Made by a program: the position numbers and the translations under genes. From assembly GCF_002021815.1 (NCBI RefSeq), contig NZ_CP019952.1, positions 3,007,001 to 3,071,000 of the forward strand: a stretch of DNA of 64,000 nt, read 5' to 3'. The number at the start of each line of letters is the position of its first letter. The first letter of the stretch is position 1. Positions 1 through 12,857 of the stretch are shown piece by piece. The DNA comes from Pseudomonas parafulva. GTDB lineage: Bacteria > Pseudomonadota > Gammaproteobacteria > Pseudomonadales > Pseudomonadaceae. The notes below the pieces were generated by a model. The model saw only the letters and a list, made by a program, of their open reading frames with translations. It did no database searches and had not been told where the DNA came from.

Positions 1-5288
<5,288 letters not shown>

Positions 5289-5342
5289 CTGCGACCTTCC
5301 ATACAGTTGGGTATCGAGCGTTGGCTCGGCTATCCCTACGGG

Positions 5343-5366
5343 ACGTAGGAAGACGCGAGAAAATTA
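5343..5366 (-). promoter_or_regulatory. PvdS (iron-starvation, IS-box) promoter of the NRPS gene
   Basis: On the minus strand this reads TAATT, 16 nt, CGT, which fits the PvdS sigma-factor consensus (TAAAT-N16/17-CGT). The CGT end is 54 nt upstream of the NRPS start. It is back to back with the SyrP-like gene's own IS box at 5415-5438, making a divergent PvdS-controlled intergenic region. Confidence 0.8.
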
Positions 5367-5414
5367 GCCGCCCAGCTTAGGCGCTGGCGCCAGGCATGCC
5401 GGTAAGGCGCCGGT

Positions 5415-5438
5415 TAAATCGGTGCTCGTATCGCTCGT
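5415..5438 (+). promoter_or_regulatory. PvdS (IS-box) promoter of the SyrP-like gene
   Basis: Exact TAAAT, 16 nt, CGT match on the plus strand, ending 36 nt before the chosen GTG start at 5475. It points away from the NRPS promoter at 5343-5366. Confidence 0.85.
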
Positions 5439-5474
5439 TAACCCTGCACAACGACAGATCGACAGGGGTTGACC

Positions 5475-6596
5475 GTGGACCTTCAGAGCATTCTCAGCAG
5501 GCTGTTCGCCAATGCCCATGGCGTGGGCATCGAGGGCGTCTACCAGTTCGTCTTCGCCCATGACCGGGCCTTCTGGTCGGAGGTACGCGAGCAGAGCCGC
5601 ACCGGTGTTGGCCGCCACGCCGCGCCGGACGTCACCATCGAGGTAGCCGAACGCGACTTTCTCGGGATCATGGGCGGCACGGCCAATGTCGAGGAACTGT
5701 TCGCCAGTGCGCGGCTGAAGATCACCGGCAACATGGGCCTGGCCACGCTGCTGCCGCAGATCATCAACAGCGCGCGGCAAGGCACTTCGGCCAGCAAGGT
5801 GGCCATGAATCAACGCTACCCTACGCCCGCACGCATCAGCGAACGTGTATCGGCAGCGCAGCCTGTGCTGCGTGAGGTACCCCGCCTGCCGCGGGCGCAG
5901 CTGTCAGCCGAGCGTTTTGCCCGGGAGTACCTGCCGCTGGGCATGCCGGTGGTGATGAGCGATGCCCTGCACGACTGGCCGCTGTTCAGCATGGGGCGTG
6001 AGGCGTCCATCGCGCACTTTGCCGAGCTGCAAGGCATCACCCGCCACGGCGATTATGTGAAGAAAACTTTCTCCACCGACCGCGACTTTCGCGCCACCTC
6101 CATGGCCGACTTCATTGCCTCGCTGGATACGCCGGCCAAACCGGGTGAAACCCCAGCCTACATGGGCAACAACATCGTCCCGGAAAAGCTCCTGGCGCTG
6201 ATCCGCTTCCCCGACTACTTCGAGCGTTCGCGCTACATCGCGCCGCGCATCTGGATTGGGCCCAAGGGCACGCTCACCCCCTTGCACCGGGATGACACCG
6301 ACAACCTGTTCGCCCAGGTCTGGGGGCAGAAGTCGTTCATCCTTGCCGCCCCGCATCACCGTCCGGCGCTGGGCACCTGGTCGACCAGCCCCAAGGGTGG
6401 CCTGGACGGCTGCGACTTCAACCCCGATGCCGCCGACTACCAGCGGTTCCCGGCCGCCCGCGATGTGCCGTTCCTGCGTGTGGTGCTGCAAGCCGGCGAC
6501 CTGCTGTTCTTGCCCGAGGGCTGGTTCCACCAGGTGGAGTCGGTGTCCACCTCGCTGTCGGTCAACTTCTGGGTGAACTCCGGTCGCGGTTGGTAA
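5475..6596 (+). CDS. SyrP-like Fe(II)/2-oxoglutarate-type hydroxylase with N-terminal SCP2-like domain
   Basis: About 373 residues. GTG at 5475 is preferred over an in-frame TTG at 5469 because an AGGGG ribosome site lies six bases before it. The C-terminal two thirds (~130-373) is a cupin_8/JmjC-like fold with a probable iron triad: H and D in LTPLHRDDTD and the distal H in EGWFHQVES. The N-terminal ~100 residues (QFVFAHDRAFW..., GTANVEELFASARLKITGN) resemble an SCP2 sterol-carrier-type domain. SyrP of syringomycin synthesis hydroxylates carrier-bound aspartate; pyoverdines often contain beta-hydroxy-Asp. With its own IS box and an adjacent NRPS, it probably hydroxylates an aspartate during pyoverdine assembly. 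Substrate is inferred. Confidence 0.85.
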   Translation: MDLQSILSRLFANAHGVGIEGVYQFVFAHDRAFWSEVREQSRTGVGRHAAPDVTIEVAERDFLGIMGGTANVEELFASARLKITGNMGLATLLPQIINSARQGTSASKVAMNQRYPTPARISERVSAAQPVLREVPRLPRAQLSAERFAREYLPLGMPVVMSDALHDWPLFSMGREASIAHFAELQGITRHGDYVKKTFSTDRDFRATSMADFIASLDTPAKPGETPAYMGNNIVPEKLLALIRFPDYFERSRYIAPRIWIGPKGTLTPLHRDDTDNLFAQVWGQKSFILAAPHHRPALGTWSTSPKGGLDGCDFNPDAADYQRFPAARDVPFLRVVLQAGDLLFLPEGWFHQVESVSTSLSVNFWVNSGRGW

Positions 6597-6604
6597 GGCG
6601 CGGT

Positions 6605-6628
6605 TAATTTGCCTGGGCGTCGGCTCGT
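6605..6628 (+). promoter_or_regulatory. PvdS (IS-box) promoter of the siderophore-interacting protein gene
   Basis: TAATT, 16 nt, CGT on the plus strand, ending 33 nt before the ATG at 6662. The gene therefore has its own promoter although it sits close behind the SyrP-like gene. Confidence 0.78.
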
Positions 6629-6661
6629 TTCTCAGCAAAGACGTCTGCACGAGAACGCCCC

Positions 6662-7630
6662 ATGCCCAGCCCAGCCCGCTTGACCCAAACCCTCCAGCAA
6701 GGCCTGCGCCGTCTGATTGGCGGCGCCAGGCGCCAACCCCAGCCCTACCGCCTGTTCGACCTGGTGCTCAGCCGCCGCCTGAGCCTCACACCTTCGCTCA
6801 CCCGGCTGGTGTTCACAGGCCCCGACGTGGCGCAGATGACCACCCTGGCACCGGACCAGCGGGTGAAGCTGTTCTTCCCCGCGCCCGATGGCTCCCTTGC
6901 GCAACTGCCTGCCGACCAGCACTGGAAGGCCGCCCACAGCGCGCTCGCTGCCGAACAGCGCCCACCGATGCGTACCTACACCTTGCGCGCGCTGCGCCCA
7001 GAGGCCTTGGAGGTGGACGTGGATTTCGTCTTGCACGGTGTCAACGGCCCTGCCTCTGCCTGGGCTACCGAGGCGCGGCCGGGGGATCGCCTGCAGATGC
7101 TGGCACCGAACCTGGCCCATGCGGGAGACCCTGGTGGGTACGAGTGGAAGCCGCCGCAAGGGGTACGCAACGTGTTGCTGGTCGGGGATGAAACGGCGCT
7201 GCCAGCGATTGCCGGCATCCTCGAAGCTCTGGCCGTGACGCAACCGGACCTGGCGGTGCAGGCGTTCATTGAAGTGCCCTTGCAGGCCGACTGCCTGGAG
7301 GTGCGTCACGGCAGCGGCGTTGAGCTGCACTGGCTGCCACGGGATCTTTTGAACTGCGCGCAGGGCCAGGCCATGCTGCATACCGTGCGTGAACTGGCCC
7401 GACTGCCCCAGGGGCACGCAGTGCCCGAGGCCAGGCTGGAAGATATCGATATTGACACGCGCATTCTGTGGGAACAGGCCAGTACCGCCTGCAGCGTGTT
7501 CCACGCCTGGGTGGCGGGCGAGTCGGCCACGGTCATGGCCATCCGTCGCCATTTGATCAAGGAGCGCGGGTTGCCACGTCAATGGCTGACCCTGATGGGC
7601 TACTGGCGCGCTGGCAGAACCCTGGACTGA
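6662..7630 (+). CDS. Siderophore-interacting protein, FAD-dependent ferric-siderophore reductase (ViuB/SIP family)
   Basis: A 322-residue soluble protein. It shows the ferredoxin-reductase-like FAD motif RTYTLR near residue 101, the pyridine-nucleotide region GDETALPAI near 178, and the family's C-terminal signature YWRAGRTLD. Members reduce ferric siderophores in the cytoplasm and release Fe(II). It has its own PvdS-type promoter and lies between the SyrP-like gene and pvdH, so pyoverdine-related iron reduction is the obvious role. Release of iron from pyoverdine is usually periplasmic, so it may act on another ferric siderophore. Confidence 0.88.
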   Translation: MPSPARLTQTLQQGLRRLIGGARRQPQPYRLFDLVLSRRLSLTPSLTRLVFTGPDVAQMTTLAPDQRVKLFFPAPDGSLAQLPADQHWKAAHSALAAEQRPPMRTYTLRALRPEALEVDVDFVLHGVNGPASAWATEARPGDRLQMLAPNLAHAGDPGGYEWKPPQGVRNVLLVGDETALPAIAGILEALAVTQPDLAVQAFIEVPLQADCLEVRHGSGVELHWLPRDLLNCAQGQAMLHTVRELARLPQGHAVPEARLEDIDIDTRILWEQASTACSVFHAWVAGESATVMAIRRHLIKERGLPRQWLTLMGYWRAGRTLD

Positions 7631-7640
7631 CGGGGCGTGT

Positions 7641-7665
7641 AGCCGGGGGCACACGGCCCCCCGCT
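7641..7665. terminator. Candidate bidirectional terminator between convergent genes
   Basis: A GC-rich hairpin (GGGGGC pairing with GGCCCCC around an ACAC loop, extended by AGC/GCT) fills the 39-base gap between the convergent reductase and pvdH genes. There is no T-run, so termination is inferred from position and structure. Confidence 0.4.
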
Positions 7666-7669
7666 GGAC

Positions 7670-9061
7670 TCAGACCGCCGCGGCCACGGCAGCGGCGAAG
7701 CGCTGAGCGACCTCGTCGACCTGCTCGTCGCTGATGATCAAGGGCGGCAGGAAACGCACCACTGCCCCGTGGCGGCCACCGAGTTCCAGGATCAGGCCTC
7801 GCTTGAGGCACTCGCGCTGTACGCGCGGGGCCAGTTCGCGGTTGGCCGGCGGGTGCCCCTGGGCGTCTGCCATGCCTTGCGGATCGACCAATTCCACGCC
7901 CAGCATCAACCCCCGACCACGGATATCCCCCAACTGCGGATAATCTGCCTGCAGGCGCTGCAAATGCCCGCGCAGGCGCTGACCCATGGCCTCGGCATGG
8001 TCGGCCAGGCGGTGCTCGACCAGGTATTCGAGCACGGCAGACCCTGCAGCCATGGCCATCTGGTTGCCGCGGAAGGTGCCGGCATGGGCGCCTGGCTTCC
8101 AGGTGTCGAGCCAGTCGCGGTAGACCACCACGGCCAGGGGCAGGCTGCCACCGATGGCCTTGGACAGGGTGACGACGTCTGGCACGATACCGGCGTGTTC
8201 GAAGGCGAACATGCGTCCGGTCCGGGCGAAACCGCTCTGGATTTCATCGACGATCAGCGCAACACCCGCCTGCTCGGTGATGCGCCGTACGCCCTTGAGC
8301 CACTCGATGTCGGCGGGTATCACGCCGCCTTCGCCCTGCACCACTTCCAGAATCACCGCGGCTGGCAGCGGCACCCCGCTTTCGGGGTCGAGCAGCAGGT
8401 TTTCCAGGTAGTGCAGGTTGGCCTTCACCCCCGCTTCGCCGCCCAGGCCGAACGGGCAGCGGTAGTCGTAGGGGTATGGCATGAACTGCACGCCGCTGCC
8501 CAACAATGCGCCCAGGGGCTGCTTGGGACCCAGGCTACCCATCAGGCTCAGTGCCCCTTGGCTCATGCCGTGGTAGGCGCCCTGGAAGGTCAGGACCGTG
8601 CTGCGGCCGGTGGCGCTGCGCACCAGCTTCAGCGCGGCCTCCACCGCATCGGTACCGGTCGGGCCACAGAACTGCACCTTGGCTTCACGGCGCAGTGCTT
8701 CGGGCAGCACGGCGAACAAGTCCTGGACGAAGCGGTCCTTGACTGGGGTAGTCAGGTCCAGGGTGTGCAGGGGGAGTTCATCGGCCAGCACGCGCTGGAT
8801 GGCTTCGACTACCACGGGGTGGTTGTGGCCCAGCGCCAGCGTACCGGCACCGGCCAGGCAATCGATGAACTGGCGGCCTTCGACGTCCTCGACATAAATG
8901 CCACGGGCGCGCTTGAGGGCCAGCGGGATACGGCGGGGGTAGCTGCGGGCATTGGATTCCTGTTGCTGCTGGCGGTGCAGCAGCGGCGAATCGGTGAATT
9001 CGTACAGGGGGTGCGGGGTGGTGGCCGGTGGGACCTGAGCAAGGCTGGTAGCGGTGGACAT
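7670..9061 (-). CDS. pvdH: Diaminobutyrate--2-oxoglutarate aminotransferase
   Basis: A 463-residue class III PLP aminotransferase. It contains the family blocks EVVQGEGGVIPA, LIVDEIQSGFARTGRMF and the PLP lysine in TLSKAIGGSLPLAVV. It makes L-2,4-diaminobutyrate from aspartate semialdehyde, an amino acid loaded by the last module of PvdL to form the chromophore and often present in the side chain. ATG at 9061 is chosen over an ATG 15 bases upstream because GAGGATCC precedes it at ribosome-site distance. It has its own PvdS promoter at 9107-9130, just upstream of which lies a long hexanucleotide repeat tract. Confidence 0.95.
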   Translation of the reverse strand: MSTATSLAQVPPATTPHPLYEFTDSPLLHRQQQQESNARSYPRRIPLALKRARGIYVEDVEGRQFIDCLAGAGTLALGHNHPVVVEAIQRVLADELPLHTLDLTTPVKDRFVQDLFAVLPEALRREAKVQFCGPTGTDAVEAALKLVRSATGRSTVLTFQGAYHGMSQGALSLMGSLGPKQPLGALLGSGVQFMPYPYDYRCPFGLGGEAGVKANLHYLENLLLDPESGVPLPAAVILEVVQGEGGVIPADIEWLKGVRRITEQAGVALIVDEIQSGFARTGRMFAFEHAGIVPDVVTLSKAIGGSLPLAVVVYRDWLDTWKPGAHAGTFRGNQMAMAAGSAVLEYLVEHRLADHAEAMGQRLRGHLQRLQADYPQLGDIRGRGLMLGVELVDPQGMADAQGHPPANRELAPRVQRECLKRGLILELGGRHGAVVRFLPPLIISDEQVDEVAQRFAAAVAAAV

Positions 9062-9106
9062 GGTGGATCCTCGCAAGCAAGCGAATGGGCGGTAGTCGCT
9101 TGAGAG

Positions 9107-9130
9107 ACGCTTAGCCGGGGGGAGGATTTA
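9107..9130 (-). promoter_or_regulatory. PvdS (IS-box) promoter of pvdH
   Basis: Exact TAAAT, 16 nt, CGT on the minus strand, 45 nt upstream of the pvdH ATG. The tandem GCTCTT tract starts ten bases upstream of the TAAAT element. Confidence 0.85.
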
Positions 9131-9140
9131 GGGGGGCTTT

Positions 9141-9278
9141 GCTCTTGCTCTTGCTCTTGCTCTTGCTCTTGCTCTTGCTCTTGCTCTTGCTCTTGCTCTT
9201 GCTCTTGCTCTTGCTCTTGCTCTTGCTCTTGCTCTTGATCTGGCTTTTGATCTTGCTTTTGATCTTGCTTTTGATCTT
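9141..9278. repeat. Hexanucleotide tandem repeat (GCTCTT x16, then degenerate units)
   Basis: Sixteen perfect GCTCTT units occupy 9141-9236. Seven variant units follow, mostly alternating GATCTT and GCTTTT, to 9278. The tract sits between the pvdH promoter and a long inverted-repeat arm. Homopolymeric ORFs (poly-Leu one way, Lys-Ser the other) are by-products of the repeat and are not annotated as genes. Confidence 0.97.
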
Positions 9279-9494
9279 CGCGACTTCAGAAGGCCGAACG
9301 CAGGTCTTGCGGAGGGAGGTGACAGGCATGGATGCCTGTCAAGCGCTGGGCCCCAGGATGGGGCCTACAGCGCGGTCCTCCCGGGAGCAAGACCGGAGTG
9401 AGGGAACCCCGAAGCGCAGCGTAGGGGCCGTATGAACGGAGCGCAGCGTTTTTTGGTTACTTTTTGTCGCGTTTGACAAAAAGTGACTCGCCGT
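9279..9494. repeat. Long inverted repeat, left arm (interrupted by IS3 element)
   Basis: From the CGCGACTTCAG region to the CGT at 9492-9494 this sequence is repeated in inverted orientation at 11096-11325. Shared blocks include GACAGGCATGGATGCCTGTC, GCGCTGGGCCCCAGGATGGG and ACAAAAAGTGA. It looks like a dispersed intergenic repeat of pseudomonads. The arm continues on the other side of the insertion sequence at 10939-10959. Confidence 0.85.
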
Positions 9495-9542
9495 TGAACT
9501 GACCCCCGAATGTTGGACACCTATCTCACCGGAGGGTGTCCC

Positions 9543-10085
9543 ATGACGAAATACAACCTGGCGCTCAAACAGGCACTCATCGAAGAGTGCCTTTCTGCTC
9601 CTAGCATTCATGAAGTGGCGCTAAAGCATGACCTCAGTCCATCGATGCTACGTCGGTGGGTAAAGGGCTATGAAAAACACGGCGCAGCCGGTTTAAGTGC
9701 CAAGTACAGCCGCTACGATGCCCAGTTCAAATTGAAGGTTTTGCAGTGCATTGAGCAAGAAGGATTGTCTGCCCAGCAAGCCTGCATCCAGTTTGATATT
9801 CGTGGCCCAAGTAGCATCAGGCAGTGGAAAAGGTTGTATGATCAAGGCGGAGTTGAAGCACTTCATCCGCATCATACCCGAGAGTTGAGCATGCCCCGTA
9901 AGCCATCGAAAAAAACCAGCGCAAGTCCTCCTACCGCTTCGGATAGCGACCTGACACCCGAGCAAATGCTCGAAGAGCTGGAATATCTGCGTGCGGAGAA
10001 TGCTTACCTAAAAAAGCTCGATGCCTTGATCCAAGCGGACCCTCGCACTGCGCAGGCGAGAAAACGAAGGCTGTCCAGGGATTGA
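9543..10085 (+). CDS. IS3-family transposase OrfA (helix-turn-helix protein)
   Basis: 180 residues. The N-terminal half holds two HTH_28-type helix-turn-helix units (IHEVALKHDLSPSMLRRWVKGY and the AQQACIQFDIRGPSSIRQW region). The C-terminal part, LEELEYLRAENAYLKKLDAL, is a leucine-zipper-like coiled coil. It recognises the IS ends and overlaps orfB by four bases in the -1 frame, so an OrfAB fusion by frameshifting is expected. An AGGGTGTCC ribosome site precedes ATG at 9543. Confidence 0.93.
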   Translation: MTKYNLALKQALIEECLSAPSIHEVALKHDLSPSMLRRWVKGYEKHGAAGLSAKYSRYDAQFKLKVLQCIEQEGLSAQQACIQFDIRGPSSIRQWKRLYDQGGVEALHPHHTRELSMPRKPSKKTSASPPTASDSDLTPEQMLEELEYLRAENAYLKKLDALIQADPRTAQARKRRLSRD

Positions 10086-10906
10086 GGCACGGGCATCGAC
10101 TCGCTCTGCTGTTACGTGCTGCCGGGCTTGCACGTAGTACCTTTTATTACCAAAGCAAGGTGTTGTTGACTGACAAGCATGCGGCTTTGAAAGAGAGTAT
10201 CAACAACGTCTATCACGAGCATAAGGGACGGTATGGCTATCGCCGGATCACTGAGACCCTCAAGCACAACGGTCGGATGATTAATCACAAGAAGGTGCAG
10301 CGACTGATGCAGCTGATGGGTCTCCAGTCGCTGGTCAGGGCGAAGAAATATCGCTCGTACCGAGGCTCAGAGGGACTGGTTGCGCCTGATCTGCTCAGGC
10401 GAGAATTCAAGGCAGGAGCCCCTAATCAGAAATGGGCAACCGACGTGACAGAGTTCAAAGTGAAGGGGCAGAAGCTGTTTCTTTCGCCGTTGATGGACCT
10501 GTATAACGGCGAAATCCTCGCTTATCAGATTAACCGGCGCCCGGAGTTCAAGATGGTCTCGGCAATGCTTGAGCAAGCCTTTGAGCGGCTGAATCCAGGT
10601 GATAAACCGATATTGCACTCCGATCAAGGATGGCAGTACAGGCAGCCCACTTACCGGCATATGCTGGCCGAGAAGAACATTGAGCAGAGTATGTCGCGTA
10701 AGGGCAACTGCCTAGACAACGCCGCAATGGAAAGCTTTTTCGGCACACTCAAGAGCGAATATTTTTACCTGGAGTCGTTTGAAAATGTCGAGCAGTTGGC
10801 TTCAGGACTTGATGATTACATCGCTTACTACAACCAAAAACGCATCAGTCTCAGACTTAATGGCCTGAGTCCGATACAATTTCGGACCCACGCGCTGGCC
10901 CCATAG
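10082..10906 (+). CDS. IS3-family transposase OrfB (DDE integrase catalytic part)
   Basis: About 274 residues, rve family. The catalytic acidic residues are visible in KWATDVTEF (D), LHSDQGWQY (D) and ESFFGTLKSE (E). An N-terminal HTH_21-type segment (YHEHKGRYGYRRITETLKHNG) precedes them. The only nearby initiation codon is TTG at 10082, so the active enzyme is probably the OrfAB frameshift product. No disruption is seen and the element looks intact. Confidence 0.92.
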   Translation: MRHGHRLALLLRAAGLARSTFYYQSKVLLTDKHAALKESINNVYHEHKGRYGYRRITETLKHNGRMINHKKVQRLMQLMGLQSLVRAKKYRSYRGSEGLVAPDLLRREFKAGAPNQKWATDVTEFKVKGQKLFLSPLMDLYNGEILAYQINRRPEFKMVSAMLEQAFERLNPGDKPILHSDQGWQYRQPTYRHMLAEKNIEQSMSRKGNCLDNAAMESFFGTLKSEYFYLESFENVEQLASGLDDYIAYYNQKRISLRLNGLSPIQFRTHALAP

Positions 10907-10938
10907 CGCTCACTGTCCAACTTTTGGGGGTCAGTTCA

Positions 10939-10959
10939 CGTAAGGGCGAAAAGGTGACT
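10939..10959. repeat. Remainder of the inverted-repeat left arm beyond the IS3 insertion
   Basis: The second copy of the CGT target duplication is followed by AAGGGCGAAAAGGTGACT. Joining this to 9494 rebuilds a sequence that matches the reverse complement of the right arm (GCCGTAAGGGCGGAAAGGTG), which pins the insertion point. Confidence 0.85.
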
Positions 10960-11018
10960 AAGCGTCGCCATCGCAAATGGACTATGCTCTCTTTCAATAC
11001 CCACGCCAACGCAATCAA

Positions 11019-11046
11019 ACTTGAAACTTGAAACTTGAAACTTGAA
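11019..11046. repeat. Heptanucleotide tandem repeat (ACTTGAA x4)
   Basis: Four perfect ACTTGAA units lie in the ~135-base spacer between the two arms of the long inverted repeat. Nothing gene-like is recognised in this spacer. Confidence 0.95.
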
Positions 11047-11095
11047 AGCGCGGGCGCACATAGCAAGTTGGTATTCATTGGCGCGGGTGGCGCAC

Positions 11096-11325
11096 AGTCA
11101 CCTTTCCGCCCTTACGGCGGCTCACTTTTTGTCTTGTCAAAAAGTAAGCAAAAACCGCCTGCTCCTATCATCCGGCCCCTACGCTGCGCTCCGGGGTTCC
11201 CTCGCTCCGGGCTTGCTCCCGGGAGAACCGCGCTGCAGGCCCCATCCTGGGGCCCAGCGCTTGACAGGCATCCATGCCTGTCACCTCCCTCCGCAAGCCC
11301 TGCGCTCGGCCTCCTGAAGTCGCGA
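11096..11325. repeat. Long inverted repeat, right arm
   Basis: Reverse-complement copy of 9279-9494 plus 10942-10959, with scattered substitutions. It is uninterrupted. Together the arms could form a large stem with the spacer and, now, the IS3 element as loop. Short ORFs here are not supported as genes. From 11326 to 11534 only the hexamer tract at 11365 is recognised. Confidence 0.85.
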
Positions 11326-11364
11326 TCTGCGGCGCCTGAACTACCGCGCGCTTAGAAGCAAGAG

Positions 11365-11403
11365 CAACTGCAACTGCAACTGCAACTGCAACTGCAACTG
11401 CAA
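11365..11403. repeat. Hexanucleotide tandem repeat (CAACTG x6.5)
   Basis: Six perfect CAACTG units plus CAA. It lies just outside the right arm, in the position corresponding to the GCTCTT tract outside the left arm. Confidence 0.95.
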
Positions 11404-11534
11404 TACTTATAGAGCGAGAAGTCTACCGAAATATTTAGCAGCCGACATCTTTACCGACTATAAAAGTGCTAGTTTACTCAACCAGGTTTGCCCGGTGTGC
11501 TTCTAGGCCCCAGAACTTCATACAAAACCCAGGA

Positions 11535-12857
11535 TCACCCCGCAGGCCGCGCCGGCACCTGCAAGACCACCCTCAACCCATCACTTCGGCTATCGAACTT
11601 CAGGCTGCCTGCACAGCGCTGCACGATTGCCTGGACAATGGCCAGGCCAAGCCCGCAGCCGCTGCTCTGACCATGACGCCAGAAGCGCTCGGTCAGGTGC
11701 CCGAGGTCTGCCTCGGCGATGCCCGGCCCGTGATCGCGCACCACGAAGCCCACCTGCCCTTCAGCTGCCTGTACCTCCAGCTCCACCGCCTCGTCACCGC
11801 CATGGCGCAGGGCGTTGTCCAGCAGGTTGCGCAGCGCCGCCACCGCTAGCGGTGCGGGCATGCTCAGGTAGACCAGGGCAGCCTCGGGCGGCAAGTTCAG
11901 GACGATCCTGCGGTTGTCACCACCCCCGGCGTCCTGCACCGCCTGACGCGCGACTTGCTCGGCACTGCACTGCACACCGTCGTCGAACGACAAGCTACCC
12001 TCGACCCGTGCCAGCATGAGCAATTGCTCCAGGGTCCGGTGCATGCGATCGGCACCCTGTTCGGCATGTTCGAGCGCTTGTTCGCGCACCGCGCCCTCGG
12101 TCATGCGGGCGACCTGCAGGTGGGTCTTGATGGCTGTCAGCGGGCTGCGCAGTTCATGGGCGGCATCGTCGGTCAGGCGTCGCTCGCGCTCGATGGTCTG
12201 GGCAATGCGCACGAACAGCTGGTTCTGGGTTTCCAGCAACGGCTGGAGCTCACTGGGCATGCCCGCCACCTGCAACGGCTCGACACTGTCGGGGCGCCTG
12301 CGGCGCAGGGCATCGCGCATGCGATTGAGCGGTTCAAGGCCCTTTCCCAGCCCGATCCAGAGCAAGCCCAGGCTGCCCAGCAAGGCCATCAGCACCGGCG
12401 CCGAGGCAGCGAGCAGGATGGACTGATTCAGGGCTTCGCGCTCCATGCGCCGGTCGGCCGTGGTGATGCGCACATCGCCATGGTTGTAAGTAAAGGTGCG
12501 CCATGAGGCATCGTCGATGGTCTGGTCACGAAAACCACTGCGCCCGTCATCCATGACGCCATCGTGCTTGTGGTTGCTGGCCAGGATTTCCCCGCGCAGC
12601 GAGCTGACCTGGCAGGCCATGCCGTCCGGTACGCTCAACTGGTCGGCCGCGTAGTGGGTACCTTCGCCCTTGACGCTGAGCGGCTGGGGCAGTTGGTCGA
12701 TCAGGCCGGCCACCATGCGTGCAGATGCCACCAGGCGCTGGTCGAGGGAGAACATCATCTGCTGGCGCAGGTCGCGCAGCATCCAGGCGGCAGCCAGCGC
12801 CCAAATGATCACGAAAGCGCTGCCCAGGATCAGGCTCAAACGCACACGTAGGCTCAT
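11535..12857 (-). CDS. Two-component sensor histidine kinase (QseC/PmrB-like architecture)
   Basis: 440 residues with an N-terminal membrane helix, a periplasmic region of ~120 residues, a second helix (ILLAASAPVLMALLGSLGLLW, split by neighbouring residues), then a kinase core. The phosphoacceptor histidine is in DDAAHELRSPLTAIK near residue 235. ATP-binding motifs are NLLDNALRH (N box), VRDHGPGI (G1) and GCGLGLAIV (G2). Its start overlaps the end of the response-regulator gene by four bases. The signal and target genes cannot be read from sequence; QseBC/PmrAB-type is by architecture only. Confidence 0.9.
   Translation of the reverse strand: MSLRVRLSLILGSAFVIIWALAAAWMLRDLRQQMMFSLDQRLVASARMVAGLIDQLPQPLSVKGEGTHYAADQLSVPDGMACQVSSLRGEILASNHKHDGVMDDGRSGFRDQTIDDASWRTFTYNHGDVRITTADRRMEREALNQSILLAASAPVLMALLGSLGLLWIGLGKGLEPLNRMRDALRRRRPDSVEPLQVAGMPSELQPLLETQNQLFVRIAQTIERERRLTDDAAHELRSPLTAIKTHLQVARMTEGAVREQALEHAEQGADRMHRTLEQLLMLARVEGSLSFDDGVQCSAEQVARQAVQDAGGGDNRRIVLNLPPEAALVYLSMPAPLAVAALRNLLDNALRHGGDEAVELEVQAAEGQVGFVVRDHGPGIAEADLGHLTERFWRHGQSSGCGLGLAIVQAIVQRCAGSLKFDSRSDGLRVVLQVPARPAG

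Larger units (their letters stand above)
9495..10938 (+). mobile_element. IS3-family (IS150-like) insertion sequence, complete
   Basis: A 1444-bp element with terminal inverted repeats that begin TGAACTGACCCCC and share GTTGGACA a few bases further in at both ends. The 3-bp sequence CGT flanks it on each side (9492-9494 and 10939-10941), as expected of an IS3-family target duplication. It carries orfA and orfB in the usual -1 overlapping arrangement. It is inserted inside the left arm of a long inverted repeat. Confidence 0.93.

Noticed and set aside
9111..9435. Poly-leucine (plus) and lysine-serine repeat (minus) ORFs
   Set aside because: Both arise from translating the GCTCTT tandem tract; low complexity, no ribosome site, and the minus frame crosses the pvdH promoter.
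11035..11355. Short ORFs in the inverted-repeat arms as genes
   Set aside because: They lie in dispersed repeats, overlap palindromes and tandem tracts, and show no recognisable domain.
9141..11403. Tandem repeats as a CRISPR array
   Set aside because: Units are 6-7 bases, directly adjacent and without spacers; no cas genes are present.
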